40,281 nt of DNA from an uncultured Pseudomonadota bacterium (GTDB lineage Bacteria > Pseudomonadota > Gammaproteobacteria > Burkholderiales > CAIKXV01), in contig CAIKXV010000224.1 in NCBI GenBank assembly GCA_903831455.1, positions 1-40,281 of the forward strand, written 5' to 3'. Shown here piece by piece: positions 8,179 to 16,772 of the stretch. Below the pieces are notes generated by a model that saw only the letters and a program-made list of their open reading frames with translations, was not told the DNA's origin and did not search any database. Within the stretch, counting starts at the first letter, position 1. Each line of letters begins with the position of its first letter. The translations under genes and the position numbers were made by a program.

Positions 8179-10566
8179 GTGCCTGCCGACCCCCTGATCG
8201 ATCTCCTCGCCCGCGCGGAGCACGCGCTGCAGGCCGGGCTGTGGACCGATGCACGCCTGCTGCTGGAGTCCGCATTGCGTCGGGCACCGCGGCATGCGCC
8301 CGCCCTGGTGGCGCTGGGCCATGCGCTCCTCAACGAAGGCGATGCGGCCGCCGCGATCCGGCCCTTGCGGCGGGCCGTGGCCACCGCGCCCGCGCTGCCC
8401 GCCGCGCACGGCACGCTGTCGATGGCGCTCTCCGCGCAGGGCCAGCATGCGGAGGCGATGGCCAGTGCCGAGCGTGCGAGCCGGCTGGCGCCCGCGGACA
8501 CGCAAGCCTGGCTCACGCTCGGGCGAGTACGCCTGGCCGCGGGCGAGGCCCGTCCGGCGATCGAGGCTTTCGCGACCGCGGCGCGGACGAGTCCCGATGA
8601 TCCGGAGGGCTGGTTCAGCGCGGGCGTGGCCTGGCAGACGATCGGGGACCTGGTGCAGGCCGAACAGGCGTGGTCGCAGGCGCTAGCGGTGGCCGAAGGG
8701 CATCTGCCCTCGCGCCTCAATCGCGCGTCGGCGCTCGTTGCCCTGGACGCGGCCGATCGCGCGCTGGCCGACTACGACCGCGCGCTCGCGGCTGCACCCG
8801 ATTTCGCGCGCGCGCACCACGGCCGCGGCAACGCGCTGCACGCGCTGGGCCGGCTCGACGAGGCGTGTGCGGCCTACGCGCGGGCCGTGGCGCTCGACCC
8901 CGACGACCCTGAGCTGCGCTACACCCTCGCCGACCAGCAACTGCAACTGGGCGAGATCGAGTCGGCGATCGCCGGCTATCGGGCGGCGCTCGCCCGCGCG
9001 CCGGCCCATGCACAGGCGGCGCAGAACCTGCTCTACGCGCTCAACTACAGCGACGCGGTGGATGCGCTGACGGTCGCGTCCGAGCATCGACGCCTGGCCG
9101 GCGTCGCGGCGGGCGAGGCCTCCGCGCAATCGGCGATCCGGTCGCCGACGGAGGCGGGCGGCGTACGCGCGAAGCCGGTGGCTGTCGCTGCCCCTGGGGA
9201 CGCGTCCGATACGCCGGGTGGGCGCATCACGGTCATGGGTGCGGCCTCCACCTCGCCGCCGCCGTCGTCGTCAATACCTCGCCCGATGCCCGCGCCGTCA
9301 GCGGCCCCGGCGGCCCCAGCGGCCCTGATGGTTCCGAGGGCCCCGACGGTCCCGACGACGCCAGCGACGGGGATACCCACGGCGGCTCCGACGGCCGTGA
9401 TGCCGAGGGCGGCGCTGACACCGTCACCGGACCCCGCCCCTGCGGCGGCGCGAGCGCCAGCGGCATCGTCACGTACGCCCTTGCGGGTGGGCTTCGTCTC
9501 GGCGGACCTGCGCACGCACTCGGTCGCGTGGTTCCTGCTCCCGCTGCTGCGCGCGCTCGACCCCCGGCGCGTGCAGGCAGTGGGCTACGCGAACGGGGGG
9601 CGCGAGGACGCGATGACCGACCGCTTGCGCAGCGCCTGCACGGGCTGGCGCCGCATCGACTCGATGACCGACTCGCAGGTCGTCGGGCAGGTGCGCGCGG
9701 ATGGCATCGACCTGCTGATCGACCTCTCCGGGCACAGCGCCGGCCATCGGCTGGGCGTGTTCGCGCAGCGCGCCGCGCCCCTGCAGGCGACCTGGCTGGG
9801 CTACCCGAACACCACCGGGCTGGCCACCGTCGATCTGCGGCTGGTCGATGCGATCACCGACCCGCTCGACACCGCGCAGGCGCTGGCGAGCGAGCGCCTG
9901 CTTCGCATCGAGGGCGGTTTCCTCTGCTACCGCGCGCCCGACGACGCGCCCGAGCCCCGGCCGCGAGACGCGCACGCGCCGCCGACCTTCGGGTCATTCA
10001 ACAACCTGCAGAAGATCTCGCCGTCCACCGTGGATCTCTGGGCAGCCGTGCTGTCCGCCGAACCCGAGGCGAGCCTGCTGCTCAAGGCTGGCGGTCTGGA
10101 GCAGGCCAGCGTGCAGGCCCGGTTGCAAGCGGCCTTCGCCTCCCGCGGCATCGCACCGGCGCGCCTGTGCCTCCTGCCGCGCACCGCGGGCGTGGCCGAG
10201 CACCTCGCCGCCTACGGCGAGATCGACGTGGCGCTCGATACCTGGCCCTACCACGGCACGACGACCACTTGCGAGGCGATGTGGATGGGCGTGCCGGTGA
10301 TCACGCGCGTCGGCGATCGCCATGCGAGCCGCGTAGGCGCGAGCCTGCTCACGGCCGCGGGGTGCGCCGAGGACGTCGCGGGGGACACCGGCGGCTTCGT
10401 GGGCGCGGCCCGGCGCGCGCTGGCGCGCGTGCGGTCGGACACGCAGTCGCGGGCCGCGTTGCGCGCGCGGCTGGCGGCGAGTGCGCTCACCGATGCGGCG
10501 GGTTTCGCCGATCGGTTCACCCGGGCGCTCGAGCAGGCCTGGGCCGAAGCGCGCGCGCGCGGCTGA
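8179..10566 (+). CDS. TPR-containing GT41 (SPINDLY/O-GlcNAc transferase-like) glycosyltransferase, copy 2
   Basis: About 795 residues from a GTG at 8179. This start parallels the GTG and Asp-Pro start of the paralogue at 2458; an ATG at 7966 is the alternative. Residues 10-295 are about eight TPRs. Residues of roughly 300-432 are a low-complexity Pro/Ala/Ser/Thr-rich linker, far longer than in the first copy. The GT41 catalytic region begins at about residue 434 with LRVGFVSADLRTH (catalytic His). It also shows LIDLSGHSAGHRLG, WLGYPNTTGL, FNNLQKISP (donor-binding Lys), LDTWPYHGTTTTCEAMWMGVP and GDRHASRVGASLL. These motifs are closer to the standard bacterial OGT consensus than those of copy 1, so the two are old paralogues, not a recent duplication. 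No signal peptide; probable protein O-glycosyltransferase with unknown acceptor. Confidence 0.88.
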   Translation: MPADPLIDLLARAEHALQAGLWTDARLLLESALRRAPRHAPALVALGHALLNEGDAAAAIRPLRRAVATAPALPAAHGTLSMALSAQGQHAEAMASAERASRLAPADTQAWLTLGRVRLAAGEARPAIEAFATAARTSPDDPEGWFSAGVAWQTIGDLVQAEQAWSQALAVAEGHLPSRLNRASALVALDAADRALADYDRALAAAPDFARAHHGRGNALHALGRLDEACAAYARAVALDPDDPELRYTLADQQLQLGEIESAIAGYRAALARAPAHAQAAQNLLYALNYSDAVDALTVASEHRRLAGVAAGEASAQSAIRSPTEAGGVRAKPVAVAAPGDASDTPGGRITVMGAASTSPPPSSSIPRPMPAPSAAPAAPAALMVPRAPTVPTTPATGIPTAAPTAVMPRAALTPSPDPAPAAARAPAASSRTPLRVGFVSADLRTHSVAWFLLPLLRALDPRRVQAVGYANGGREDAMTDRLRSACTGWRRIDSMTDSQVVGQVRADGIDLLIDLSGHSAGHRLGVFAQRAAPLQATWLGYPNTTGLATVDLRLVDAITDPLDTAQALASERLLRIEGGFLCYRAPDDAPEPRPRDAHAPPTFGSFNNLQKISPSTVDLWAAVLSAEPEASLLLKAGGLEQASVQARLQAAFASRGIAPARLCLLPRTAGVAEHLAAYGEIDVALDTWPYHGTTTTCEAMWMGVPVITRVGDRHASRVGASLLTAAGCAEDVAGDTGGFVGAARRALARVRSDTQSRAALRARLAASALTDAAGFADRFTRALEQAWAEARARG

Positions 10567-10677
10567 CCGGTTTCCCGAGAGGTACGGGAGCCTCTGCTAC
10601 CATCGCGCGCCGCATCACCCTGCGCGCGCGAGGGATCCCCGGCGCTGCGCGTGCCGTTCCCCATACCGGAGGTTTCG

Positions 10678-11901
10678 ATGGCTGGTCCGCTCTCCCACAT
10701 CCGCGTGCTCGACCTCACGCGCGTGCTCGCCGGCCCCTGGTGCGGGCAGAACCTGGCCGACCTCGGCGCCGAGGTGATCAAGGTCGAGCGCCCGGGCAAG
10801 GGCGACGACTCGCGGGCCTTCGGCCCGCCGTGGATCCGCGACGCGCAGGGACGCGACACCGCCGAGGCGGCGTATTTCGTCTGCGCGAACCGAGGCAAGC
10901 AGTCGATCACCCTCGACCTCTCGCGCCCGGAAGCGCAGCAGATCGTGCGCGACCTCGCCGCCCGCTGCGACGTGCTGCTGGAGAACTACAAGGTCGGCGA
11001 CCTTGCCCGCTACGGCCTGGGCTACGACGATCTCTCGAAGCTCAACCCCGGACTCGTCTACTGTTCCATCACCGGCTTCGGACAGACCGGCCCCTACCGC
11101 GACCGCCCGGGCTACGACTTCATGGCGCAGGGCATGGGCGGCCTGATGAGCGTGACCGGCGAGCGCGACGACCTTCCGGGCGGCGGTCCGCAGCGGGTCG
11201 GCGTGCCGATCGTGGACATCATGACCGGCATGTACGCGACGATCGCCGTGTGCGCCGCGCTCGCGCATCGCGCGCAGACCGGCGCCGGCCAGTACATCGA
11301 CATGGCGCTGCTGGACACGCAGGTGGCCTTCCTGTCCAACCAGGCGATGAACTACCTCGCCACCGGCGAGGCCCCGAAGCGGCTGGGCAACACCCACCCG
11401 AACATCGTGCCCTACCAGACCTTCCGCACCGCGGACGGCGCGATCATCCTCGCCTGCGGCAACGACAACCTGTTCCGCAAGTTCTGCGACGTCGCGGGCC
11501 GCGCCGACCTCGCCACCGATCCGCGCTACGCGACCAACGGCAAGCGGGTGGAGAACCGTGCGGACCTCACCTCGGTGCTCGATGCGGTGTTCGCGACCCG
11601 GACCACCCGCGAGTGGGTCGATGCGCTGGAGGCGGCCGGCGTGCCCAATGGCCCGATCAACGACCTGGCGCAGGTGTTCGAGGAGCCGCAGGTGATCGCG
11701 CGCGGCATGCGCATCGACGTGCCTCATCCCACCGCGGGCAGCGTGCCGATGGTGGGCAGTCCGATGCGCTTCTCCGGCACGCCGATCGAATACCGGATGC
11801 CCCCGCCCACGCTCGGGCAGCACACCGCCGAGGTCCTGTCGCGCCACCTCGGCCTGAGCGAGGCGCAGATCGCGAAGCTGCGCGAGGACGGGATCACCTG
11901 A
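10678..11901 (+). CDS. Class III (CaiB/BaiF, formyl-CoA transferase family) CoA-transferase
   Basis: 407 residues from the ATG at 10678, which has GGAGG a few bases upstream. The N-terminus VLDLTRVLAGPWCGQNLADLGAEVIKVE is the family signature (seen at about residues 10-37). ITGFGQTGPYRDRPGYD follows at 131-147. The nucleophilic Asp is D180 in VGVPIVDIMTGMYA, the position of Asp169 in formyl-CoA transferase. TGAGQYIDMALLD and the C-terminal PTLGQHTAEVL are also typical. It moves CoA between carboxylic acids (succinyl-CoA, citramalate, mesaconate or aromatic acids in known members); the true substrate is not readable. It lies 111 bp after the GT41 gene, on the same strand but with no obvious functional link. 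Confidence 0.9.
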   Translation: MAGPLSHIRVLDLTRVLAGPWCGQNLADLGAEVIKVERPGKGDDSRAFGPPWIRDAQGRDTAEAAYFVCANRGKQSITLDLSRPEAQQIVRDLAARCDVLLENYKVGDLARYGLGYDDLSKLNPGLVYCSITGFGQTGPYRDRPGYDFMAQGMGGLMSVTGERDDLPGGGPQRVGVPIVDIMTGMYATIAVCAALAHRAQTGAGQYIDMALLDTQVAFLSNQAMNYLATGEAPKRLGNTHPNIVPYQTFRTADGAIILACGNDNLFRKFCDVAGRADLATDPRYATNGKRVENRADLTSVLDAVFATRTTREWVDALEAAGVPNGPINDLAQVFEEPQVIARGMRIDVPHPTAGSVPMVGSPMRFSGTPIEYRMPPPTLGQHTAEVLSRHLGLSEAQIAKLREDGIT

Positions 11902-11907
11902 CACGAG

Positions 11908-11929
11908 TCGCCGCGCCCGCAGGCGGCGA
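11908..11929 (+). terminator. Hairpin after CoA-transferase gene (weak terminator candidate)
   Basis: Stem TCGCCGC / GCGGCGA (7 bp) with an 8-base loop, starting 7 bp after the stop codon in a convergent gap. There is no T-run, so termination by this hairpin alone is doubtful. Confidence 0.25.
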
Positions 11930-12096
11930 TGGCCGGCCGCCGCTGCAATGACGACGGTGGCGGGGACGACCCCGGACTCCGGATCGCGGGCATCGGAACG
12001 CGGGGTCACGCCGACCCTCGCGTCGTGCGTTCATCCGCGGGTGCCGGCGGCGGTCGAGCCCGCGGCGTCACGCACTCGGGTGCCCGCAGCCGCGCG

Positions 12097-14505
12097 CTAC
12101 CGTCTCGCGGGCGCGCCCGCACAGGCTTCGGTCACGCCTGCGCTGCAGGCCTGCCGCCGGCTCTCCTGCGCGTCGTTGGTGCGCCCCAGTCCTTCGAGCA
12201 GCCGTATCCGCAGGCTCCACAGCCCGCCTTCGGCGGGCGCGCGCTTGAGCGCCGCTTCGACATCGGCCAGCGCCTCGGGCAGTCGTCCGGTCCGCGCGAG
12301 GGCCTGGGCCCGCAGCCCGAGGGCACGCGGATTGCCCGGGTCCAGCGCGACCAGCCGATCGAAGTCGGCCATCGCTTCGCGGACGCGATCGGTCATCAGG
12401 TAGGCGGTCGCCCGGTTGGCCAGCGCGTCGCGCGCGGACGGGTCGAGCGCGATCGCCTCGGTCCAGTCGGCGATGGCGGCCTCCAGCCGACCCGATTGCG
12501 CGGCGAGCGTGCCGCGGTTGTAGCGGGCCTGCGACGAGCGTGGGTTGGCGCTGACCGCCCGGTCGAGGTCGGCGGTGGCACGCTCGACATCCTTGCGGGC
12601 GAGCCAGACCACTGCCCGCAGCGCCAGCCCGTCCACGTCGTCGGGGCGTAGTGCGAGCACGCGATCGAGGCTGGCCATCGCGGCGTCGGGCTGGCCGAGG
12701 CGTACCTGGGCCTGGGCGAGGTTGGTCCACGCCATCGGGTTCTTTGGCTCCAGCGTCGTGGCGAGCGTGGCGGTGCGCTCCGCGGTCGCGGCATCGCCCG
12801 CGCCGAGGTGGATCGCCGCCGCGTTGACCAGGGGCTCGGCGCTGTTCGGCCTGACGGCGGCGGCCTTCCCGTAGTAGGCGAGTGCCTCGCCCGCTTGCCC
12901 GAGCTGCAGCAGCGCGACCCCGCTGTTGAGCAGTGCGCTGAACTCGGACGGTGCGATCTCCAGCGCCTTGCGGAAGTCGGCCAGCGCATCCTCCGCGCGC
13001 TGGCCGCGCAGGTGCTCGAGTCCGCGGACGATGAAGGGCCGCTCCGAACCGATGCGCCAGGGCTGCTCCAGCTTGCGTACCGCGTCGTCCCACAGGGCGA
13101 GCGGGCTTTCGAACGTGGCCAGTCGGTTGGCCGCGGGCAGGCAGAGCAGCGCGGCGAGCGCGAGCAGGGCGGGGACCGCGTGGCGCGCGCGCACCGCGAA
13201 GCCCAGCAGGGGCAGCGCGGCGGGCAGCGCGAACATCCACAGGTAGCTGCGGTACAGCACGAACGGCTCCTGGATGCGTGCGGTGGACAGCTCGACGCTG
13301 AACATCAGCCACGGCGCGAGCATCGCGAAGCCGGCGAGGCGCGCTCGCCTCGAGGCCAGCAGCAGCCACGCGCCGAGCGCGCCCCACGCAAGCCAGGCCA
13401 CGGCGCCGATCAGCTGCGGGAAGGCCCACAGGCTGCCCGCGATCTCCGGGCGCAGGTCGATCGACATCCAGGCCGGATTGGGCAGCAGCCAGAGACCCAG
13501 GTAGCCGAAGAAGAGCCCCATCTGGGTGAGCACCGACAGCGGATAGGCGTTCTCCAGCGACACCTGGGGGCGCTCGGCCTGCACCGTGCCCAGCAGCTCG
13601 GCGATGAACGGCTCGTAGGGAGACCCGAGCACCCCGCGCATGCGGGCGACGATGTAGGCGCCCACCAGCGCATAGAGCACGATCGGCAGCCACAGCGCAC
13701 GCAGCCGACGCGCGAGGCGGGCGGCTGCATCACGCAGGGTACCGGCGCTGCCCGGCTGGACTGCAAGCGCGAGCGCGATGGCCACCGCGGGTAGCGGTAC
13801 CGCGTGCTCCTTCGACACCACCGCGAGCAGGTAGGCCAGCGCCGAGGCCCCGTACCACGCGGTGGCCGGCAGGCGCGGATTCGCGCGGCCGTCGGGCCGC
13901 GCGACCGTCGCGGCCGCCGGCGTGCTCGCGGCAACGCCGGCATCGTCGCCGGCCGCGCGCAGCCCGCGCAGCAGCAGCCATAGCGACAGCACGGAGAACA
14001 GCGTGGCCATCACGATGCTGCGCTGGACGAGATAGGCCGCGCCGTACACCGCGACCGGATGCAGCGCGAACAGCATCGCGCCGGCGAACGCATGGACCGT
14101 GGCAGTGTCGTCCGACCAGTGCGTCATGCCGGGCAGGCGTCCCGGCTCGGGCAGCACCGGCAGGTCCACGGCCTCGAACAGCGCACGCAGGAAGACGAAG
14201 AGCACGATGCAGGTGGCCGCGTGCAGCAGCAGGTTGGTCACGCGGTAGGCCGTCATCGAGTCGCCGGCGAGCGCGTGCGTCCAGCCCAGCGTGGCATAGG
14301 ACAGCCCGCGAACGTCGAGCAGCGAGCCCGGCGCACCGAGCGCGGCCAGGACATCGGGCTTGATCAGCGCGCGGTCGTCGAACACCGGCGGATTGTCGAG
14401 CGTGCCCCAGTAGAGCAGCGCGACGGAGGCGACCAGCGTCGCGATCAGCGCCGCCACGGCACCTGCGCCGAGACGAGCGCGATCGATCGGGGCGGACGAC
14501 ATCAT
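12097..14505 (-). CDS. TMTC-like multi-spanning membrane protein with C-terminal TPR domain
   Basis: 802 residues. The first about 470 hold roughly eleven hydrophobic spans. The N-terminal loop carries PPVFDDRALIKPD, followed by YRVTNLLLHAATC and GAMLFALHPVAV. This layout (FDD, NLLLHA, LFALHPV) matches the TMTC/GT-C superfamily of polyprenyl-phosphate-sugar-dependent transferases. Residues 485-790 are about eight or nine TPRs (for example NLAQAQVRLGQPDAAMASLD). TMTC proteins in animals are O-mannosyltransferases with the same membrane-plus-TPR plan; a protein-glycosylating role here is inference. The ATG at 14503-14505 shares one base with the TGA of the upstream EVE gene, suggesting translational coupling. 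The C-terminus ends with a Cys-containing RRQACSAGVTEACAG segment. Confidence 0.75.
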   Translation of the reverse strand: MMSSAPIDRARLGAGAVAALIATLVASVALLYWGTLDNPPVFDDRALIKPDVLAALGAPGSLLDVRGLSYATLGWTHALAGDSMTAYRVTNLLLHAATCIVLFVFLRALFEAVDLPVLPEPGRLPGMTHWSDDTATVHAFAGAMLFALHPVAVYGAAYLVQRSIVMATLFSVLSLWLLLRGLRAAGDDAGVAASTPAAATVARPDGRANPRLPATAWYGASALAYLLAVVSKEHAVPLPAVAIALALAVQPGSAGTLRDAAARLARRLRALWLPIVLYALVGAYIVARMRGVLGSPYEPFIAELLGTVQAERPQVSLENAYPLSVLTQMGLFFGYLGLWLLPNPAWMSIDLRPEIAGSLWAFPQLIGAVAWLAWGALGAWLLLASRRARLAGFAMLAPWLMFSVELSTARIQEPFVLYRSYLWMFALPAALPLLGFAVRARHAVPALLALAALLCLPAANRLATFESPLALWDDAVRKLEQPWRIGSERPFIVRGLEHLRGQRAEDALADFRKALEIAPSEFSALLNSGVALLQLGQAGEALAYYGKAAAVRPNSAEPLVNAAAIHLGAGDAATAERTATLATTLEPKNPMAWTNLAQAQVRLGQPDAAMASLDRVLALRPDDVDGLALRAVVWLARKDVERATADLDRAVSANPRSSQARYNRGTLAAQSGRLEAAIADWTEAIALDPSARDALANRATAYLMTDRVREAMADFDRLVALDPGNPRALGLRAQALARTGRLPEALADVEAALKRAPAEGGLWSLRIRLLEGLGRTNDAQESRRQACSAGVTEACAGAPARR

Positions 14506-14969
14506 CAGGCCTTCCCGATCAGCGTGAGGATGAAATCCCATTCATCGGCCTCGACCGGGGTGATCGACAGCCGGTTGCCGCGCTGCAGGATGCGCAGCCC
14601 GGCGAGTTCGGGGTGGGCGCGCAGTTCGGCCAGCGGCACCAGCGGCACCCGACGCACCAGCTTGACGTCGACGTTGAGCCAGCGCGGGTTCTCGCGCGTC
14701 GATTTCGAGTCGAAGTACTTGCCCTTCGGGTCGAACTGCGTCTCGTCCGGATAGGCGAGGCGCGAGACCTCCACGAGGCCGGCGATGCCCGGTTCGGGGC
14801 AGCTCGAGTGGTAGAAGAACGCACGGTCGCCCAGCCGCATGCCGTCGCGCATGAAGTTGCGTGCCTGGTAGTTGCGCACGCCCCACCAGGCGGTGGTGCG
14901 CGTGGGTTCGGCGGCGAGGTGGTCGATCCCGTAGACATCGGGCTCGGACTTCATCAGCCAGTAGGACAT
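14505..14969 (-). CDS. EVE-domain protein (thymocyte nuclear protein 1 family)
   Basis: 154 residues, the full usual length of the single-domain EVE family, starting at the ATG at 14967-14969. It begins YWLMKSEPDVYGIDHL and continues with TAWWGVRNYQARNFMRDGM, the hallmark of the PUA-like fold. Further motifs are FFYHSSCPEPGIAGLVEV, YPDETQFDPKGKYFD, and a C-terminal LRIQRGNRLS-like segment with EWDFIL. EVE/PUA-like domains bind modified bases in RNA or DNA. In betaproteobacteria this gene is commonly found near zapA and 6S RNA, as here. Its stop overlaps the start of the TMTC-like gene by one base. Confidence 0.92.
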   Translation of the reverse strand: MSYWLMKSEPDVYGIDHLAAEPTRTTAWWGVRNYQARNFMRDGMRLGDRAFFYHSSCPEPGIAGLVEVSRLAYPDETQFDPKGKYFDSKSTRENPRWLNVDVKLVRRVPLVPLAELRAHPELAGLRILQRGNRLSITPVEADEWDFILTLIGKA

Positions 14970-15365
14970 GGGATCGACCTGTCGGTGGCGGGCAATCGCG
15001 TAGAAATACAACAAAACCGGCATCCGGAGCGGCGCAGGCGGCACGGACGGCCGCCGGCCGACCGGATGTCGGGCGAGCAGGGCATTCGACCGAGGGTATC
15101 CGATCGAGGGTGTCGTGCCATCGCCGCGTCCGGACCGATCGTCGGTGTCGCGGGATCGCTCGATTGCCGCGCACGCGGGCCGGGGATACAGTCGCGCCAG
15201 CCATGAATCGCCTGCCCTACCCTTCCCCTGCCGGATGCCGTGTGCGGAGCCCTGCGCTCGCCGAAGCCCGCGCGCGCGATCCACGCGCCGGTGGGAACCC
15301 GTTGCGCCGCGGGCGTCACCACGGGCGTGTGCGGGCGGCGGCCGTCCACCTTGCCGCGTCGACCC
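14970..15365. other. Divergent intergenic region
   Basis: 396 bp between the EVE gene (-) and a glycosyltransferase (+). A locally AT-richer patch near 15000-15018 (TAGAAATACAACAAAAC) probably holds the EVE promoter. No gene, RNA or repeat was recognised in the remainder. Confidence 0.45.
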
Positions 15366-16466
15366 ATGGCCGTTGAGGTCGTCGAACCCACGCTGGTGAG
15401 CGATGCGGGCCATTGCGCGGCCATCTTCGGCAGCCTGTTTCGCGCGGCCCCCGACCTGCCCTACCGGCTGTGGATCGATCGCCGGGCGCACGCGCCGAGC
15501 GTGATCGCCACCGGTGTCGAGACGGTGCGGCATTTCGTGCGACCGCTGCGTCGATTACAGGCGCTGCTGCTCTACCGCCGCCTGCTGCGCGGTCCCGGGC
15601 CGCTGTACGTGCCGACGGCGACCTGGTCCGACCTGCGTTCGATCGACCTGCTGGCGCGAACCCCGTTACCGCCGGACCGCGTGTTCCTGTACTTCCACAA
15701 GCTGCGCCTGTCCGCGGGTCGGCGCGAGGCCCTGCGGGCGCTGGCCCGCCGCCAGCCCCATCTGCACCTGCTGGGTGCGTCCGCCGAGATCGCCGATCGG
15801 CTGCGCGACGCCGGCTTCCGGCAGGTCGATGCGGTGATTCCGGTCAACGCCGAGGTCGGCGCCGTGCAGCCGCGCGAGGTCTTCCGCCATGTGCTGTTTG
15901 CCGGTGCCGCGCGCGCGGACAAGGGGTTCACCCAGGTGGTCGACTGGGTGGAACATGTCTCCGGATGCGGCGATGCGCTGCCCGTGCTCGTGCAGACGAC
16001 AGGCGATCACTACGGGCGCCACGACGACCGTACCGCCGCCGATCTCGTCCGCCTGCGCGCGTTGGGCGCCCCCACGTTGAAGACCCTGGACCAGACCCCC
16101 GACCGGCTGGCCTACGCGAACCTCTTTCCCGGGTCGATCTGCCTGCAGCCCTACGATCGCCATGAATACGCGGACAAGACCAGCTCGGTCACCTTCGATG
16201 CGCTGATGGCCGGCGCGCCGATCGTCACCCTCTCCGGCACGCCGATGGCGCGTATCGTCGAGGAATCCGGTGCCGGACGGGTGGTGGAGGATGCCCGGCC
16301 GCCGACACTGCAGGCCGCGATCGAGGCCATCCACGCCGATTACGCAGGCTACGCCCGGCGGGCGCTGGCCGCGGGCCGGCGCTTCGATCCACGGCAGGCC
16401 TGGCAGCCCCTGGTCGACGGGTTGCGGCGGGCACTGGCCTCGGGCGGGCGCGATGCCGCGCGTTGA
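15366..16466 (+). CDS. GT4-like glycosyltransferase
   Basis: 366 residues from the ATG at 15366. No strong Shine-Dalgarno is seen and the frame is open further upstream, so the start is moderately uncertain. The C-terminal Rossmann-like half shows FAGAARADKGF (the usual GT4 phosphate-binding start of domain 2) and LQPYDRHEYADKTSSVTFDA. MAGAPIVTLSGTPMARIVEE with GAGRVVED then gives the acidic/Gly donor-site pattern of GT-B enzymes. The N-terminal half contains a single conserved-looking YFHKLRL stretch. No membrane span. Probably acts on a surface glycan; sugar and acceptor unknown. It sits alone on the plus strand between EVE and 6S RNA, two markers normally close together, so it may be an insertion. 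Confidence 0.75.
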   Translation: MAVEVVEPTLVSDAGHCAAIFGSLFRAAPDLPYRLWIDRRAHAPSVIATGVETVRHFVRPLRRLQALLLYRRLLRGPGPLYVPTATWSDLRSIDLLARTPLPPDRVFLYFHKLRLSAGRREALRALARRQPHLHLLGASAEIADRLRDAGFRQVDAVIPVNAEVGAVQPREVFRHVLFAGAARADKGFTQVVDWVEHVSGCGDALPVLVQTTGDHYGRHDDRTAADLVRLRALGAPTLKTLDQTPDRLAYANLFPGSICLQPYDRHEYADKTSSVTFDALMAGAPIVTLSGTPMARIVEESGAGRVVEDARPPTLQAAIEAIHADYAGYARRALAAGRRFDPRQAWQPLVDGLRRALASGGRDAAR

Positions 16467-16582
16467 GTCGGTCCGCGGTGGCGGGTCGCCGGCCGGGTGC
16501 CGGCCTGCCGAAGGGCGCGGGGGGCTTTCGGGTTACCCGTGCGCAGGGAGGCGCGGCCGCCGATGCGCGAGTGCAAAGGTCG

Positions 16583-16762
16583 GGGACCCCCGCGGATGCC
16601 GCTCGAACCTGATCCTTGAACCGAAGGTTCAAGAGGGGCCGCCGTCCGAGCGCTTCAGGTACGTCCGACGTGGGACGCGCACACCGCGCTCATCGGGTTG
16701 GCAGCCGGATCTGCTGCATTGGTTCAAGAGTTTCCGGCCCGCGCGAACACCGCAGGGGATTG
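16583..16762 (-). ncRNA. ssrS: 6S RNA
   Basis: About 180 nt on the minus strand directly after zapA. The 5' arm CCCCTGCGG with TGTTCGCGCGGGCC and the 3' arm GCGGCATCCGCGGGG form the closing stem, with one bulged U. The conserved 3' hairpin CTTGAACC-TTC-GGTTCAAG corresponds to CTTGAACCAAGGGTTCAAG in E. coli 6S RNA. Length, order of elements and the zapA neighbourhood all fit. The RNA imitates an open promoter and traps sigma-70 RNA polymerase in stationary phase. End points are estimated to within a few bases. It probably matures from a zapB-zapA-ssrS transcript; no separate promoter was convincing. Confidence 0.9.
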
Positions 16763-16772
16763 AAGACTAGCC

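Noticed and set aside
9233-9472. Minus-strand Ser/Gly/Pro-repeat ORF (SGPSGPSEPSGPLGPPG) as collagen-like protein
   Set aside because: It is the antisense reading of the GT41 linker; no start signals, and composition follows from Pro/Ala codons on the other strand.
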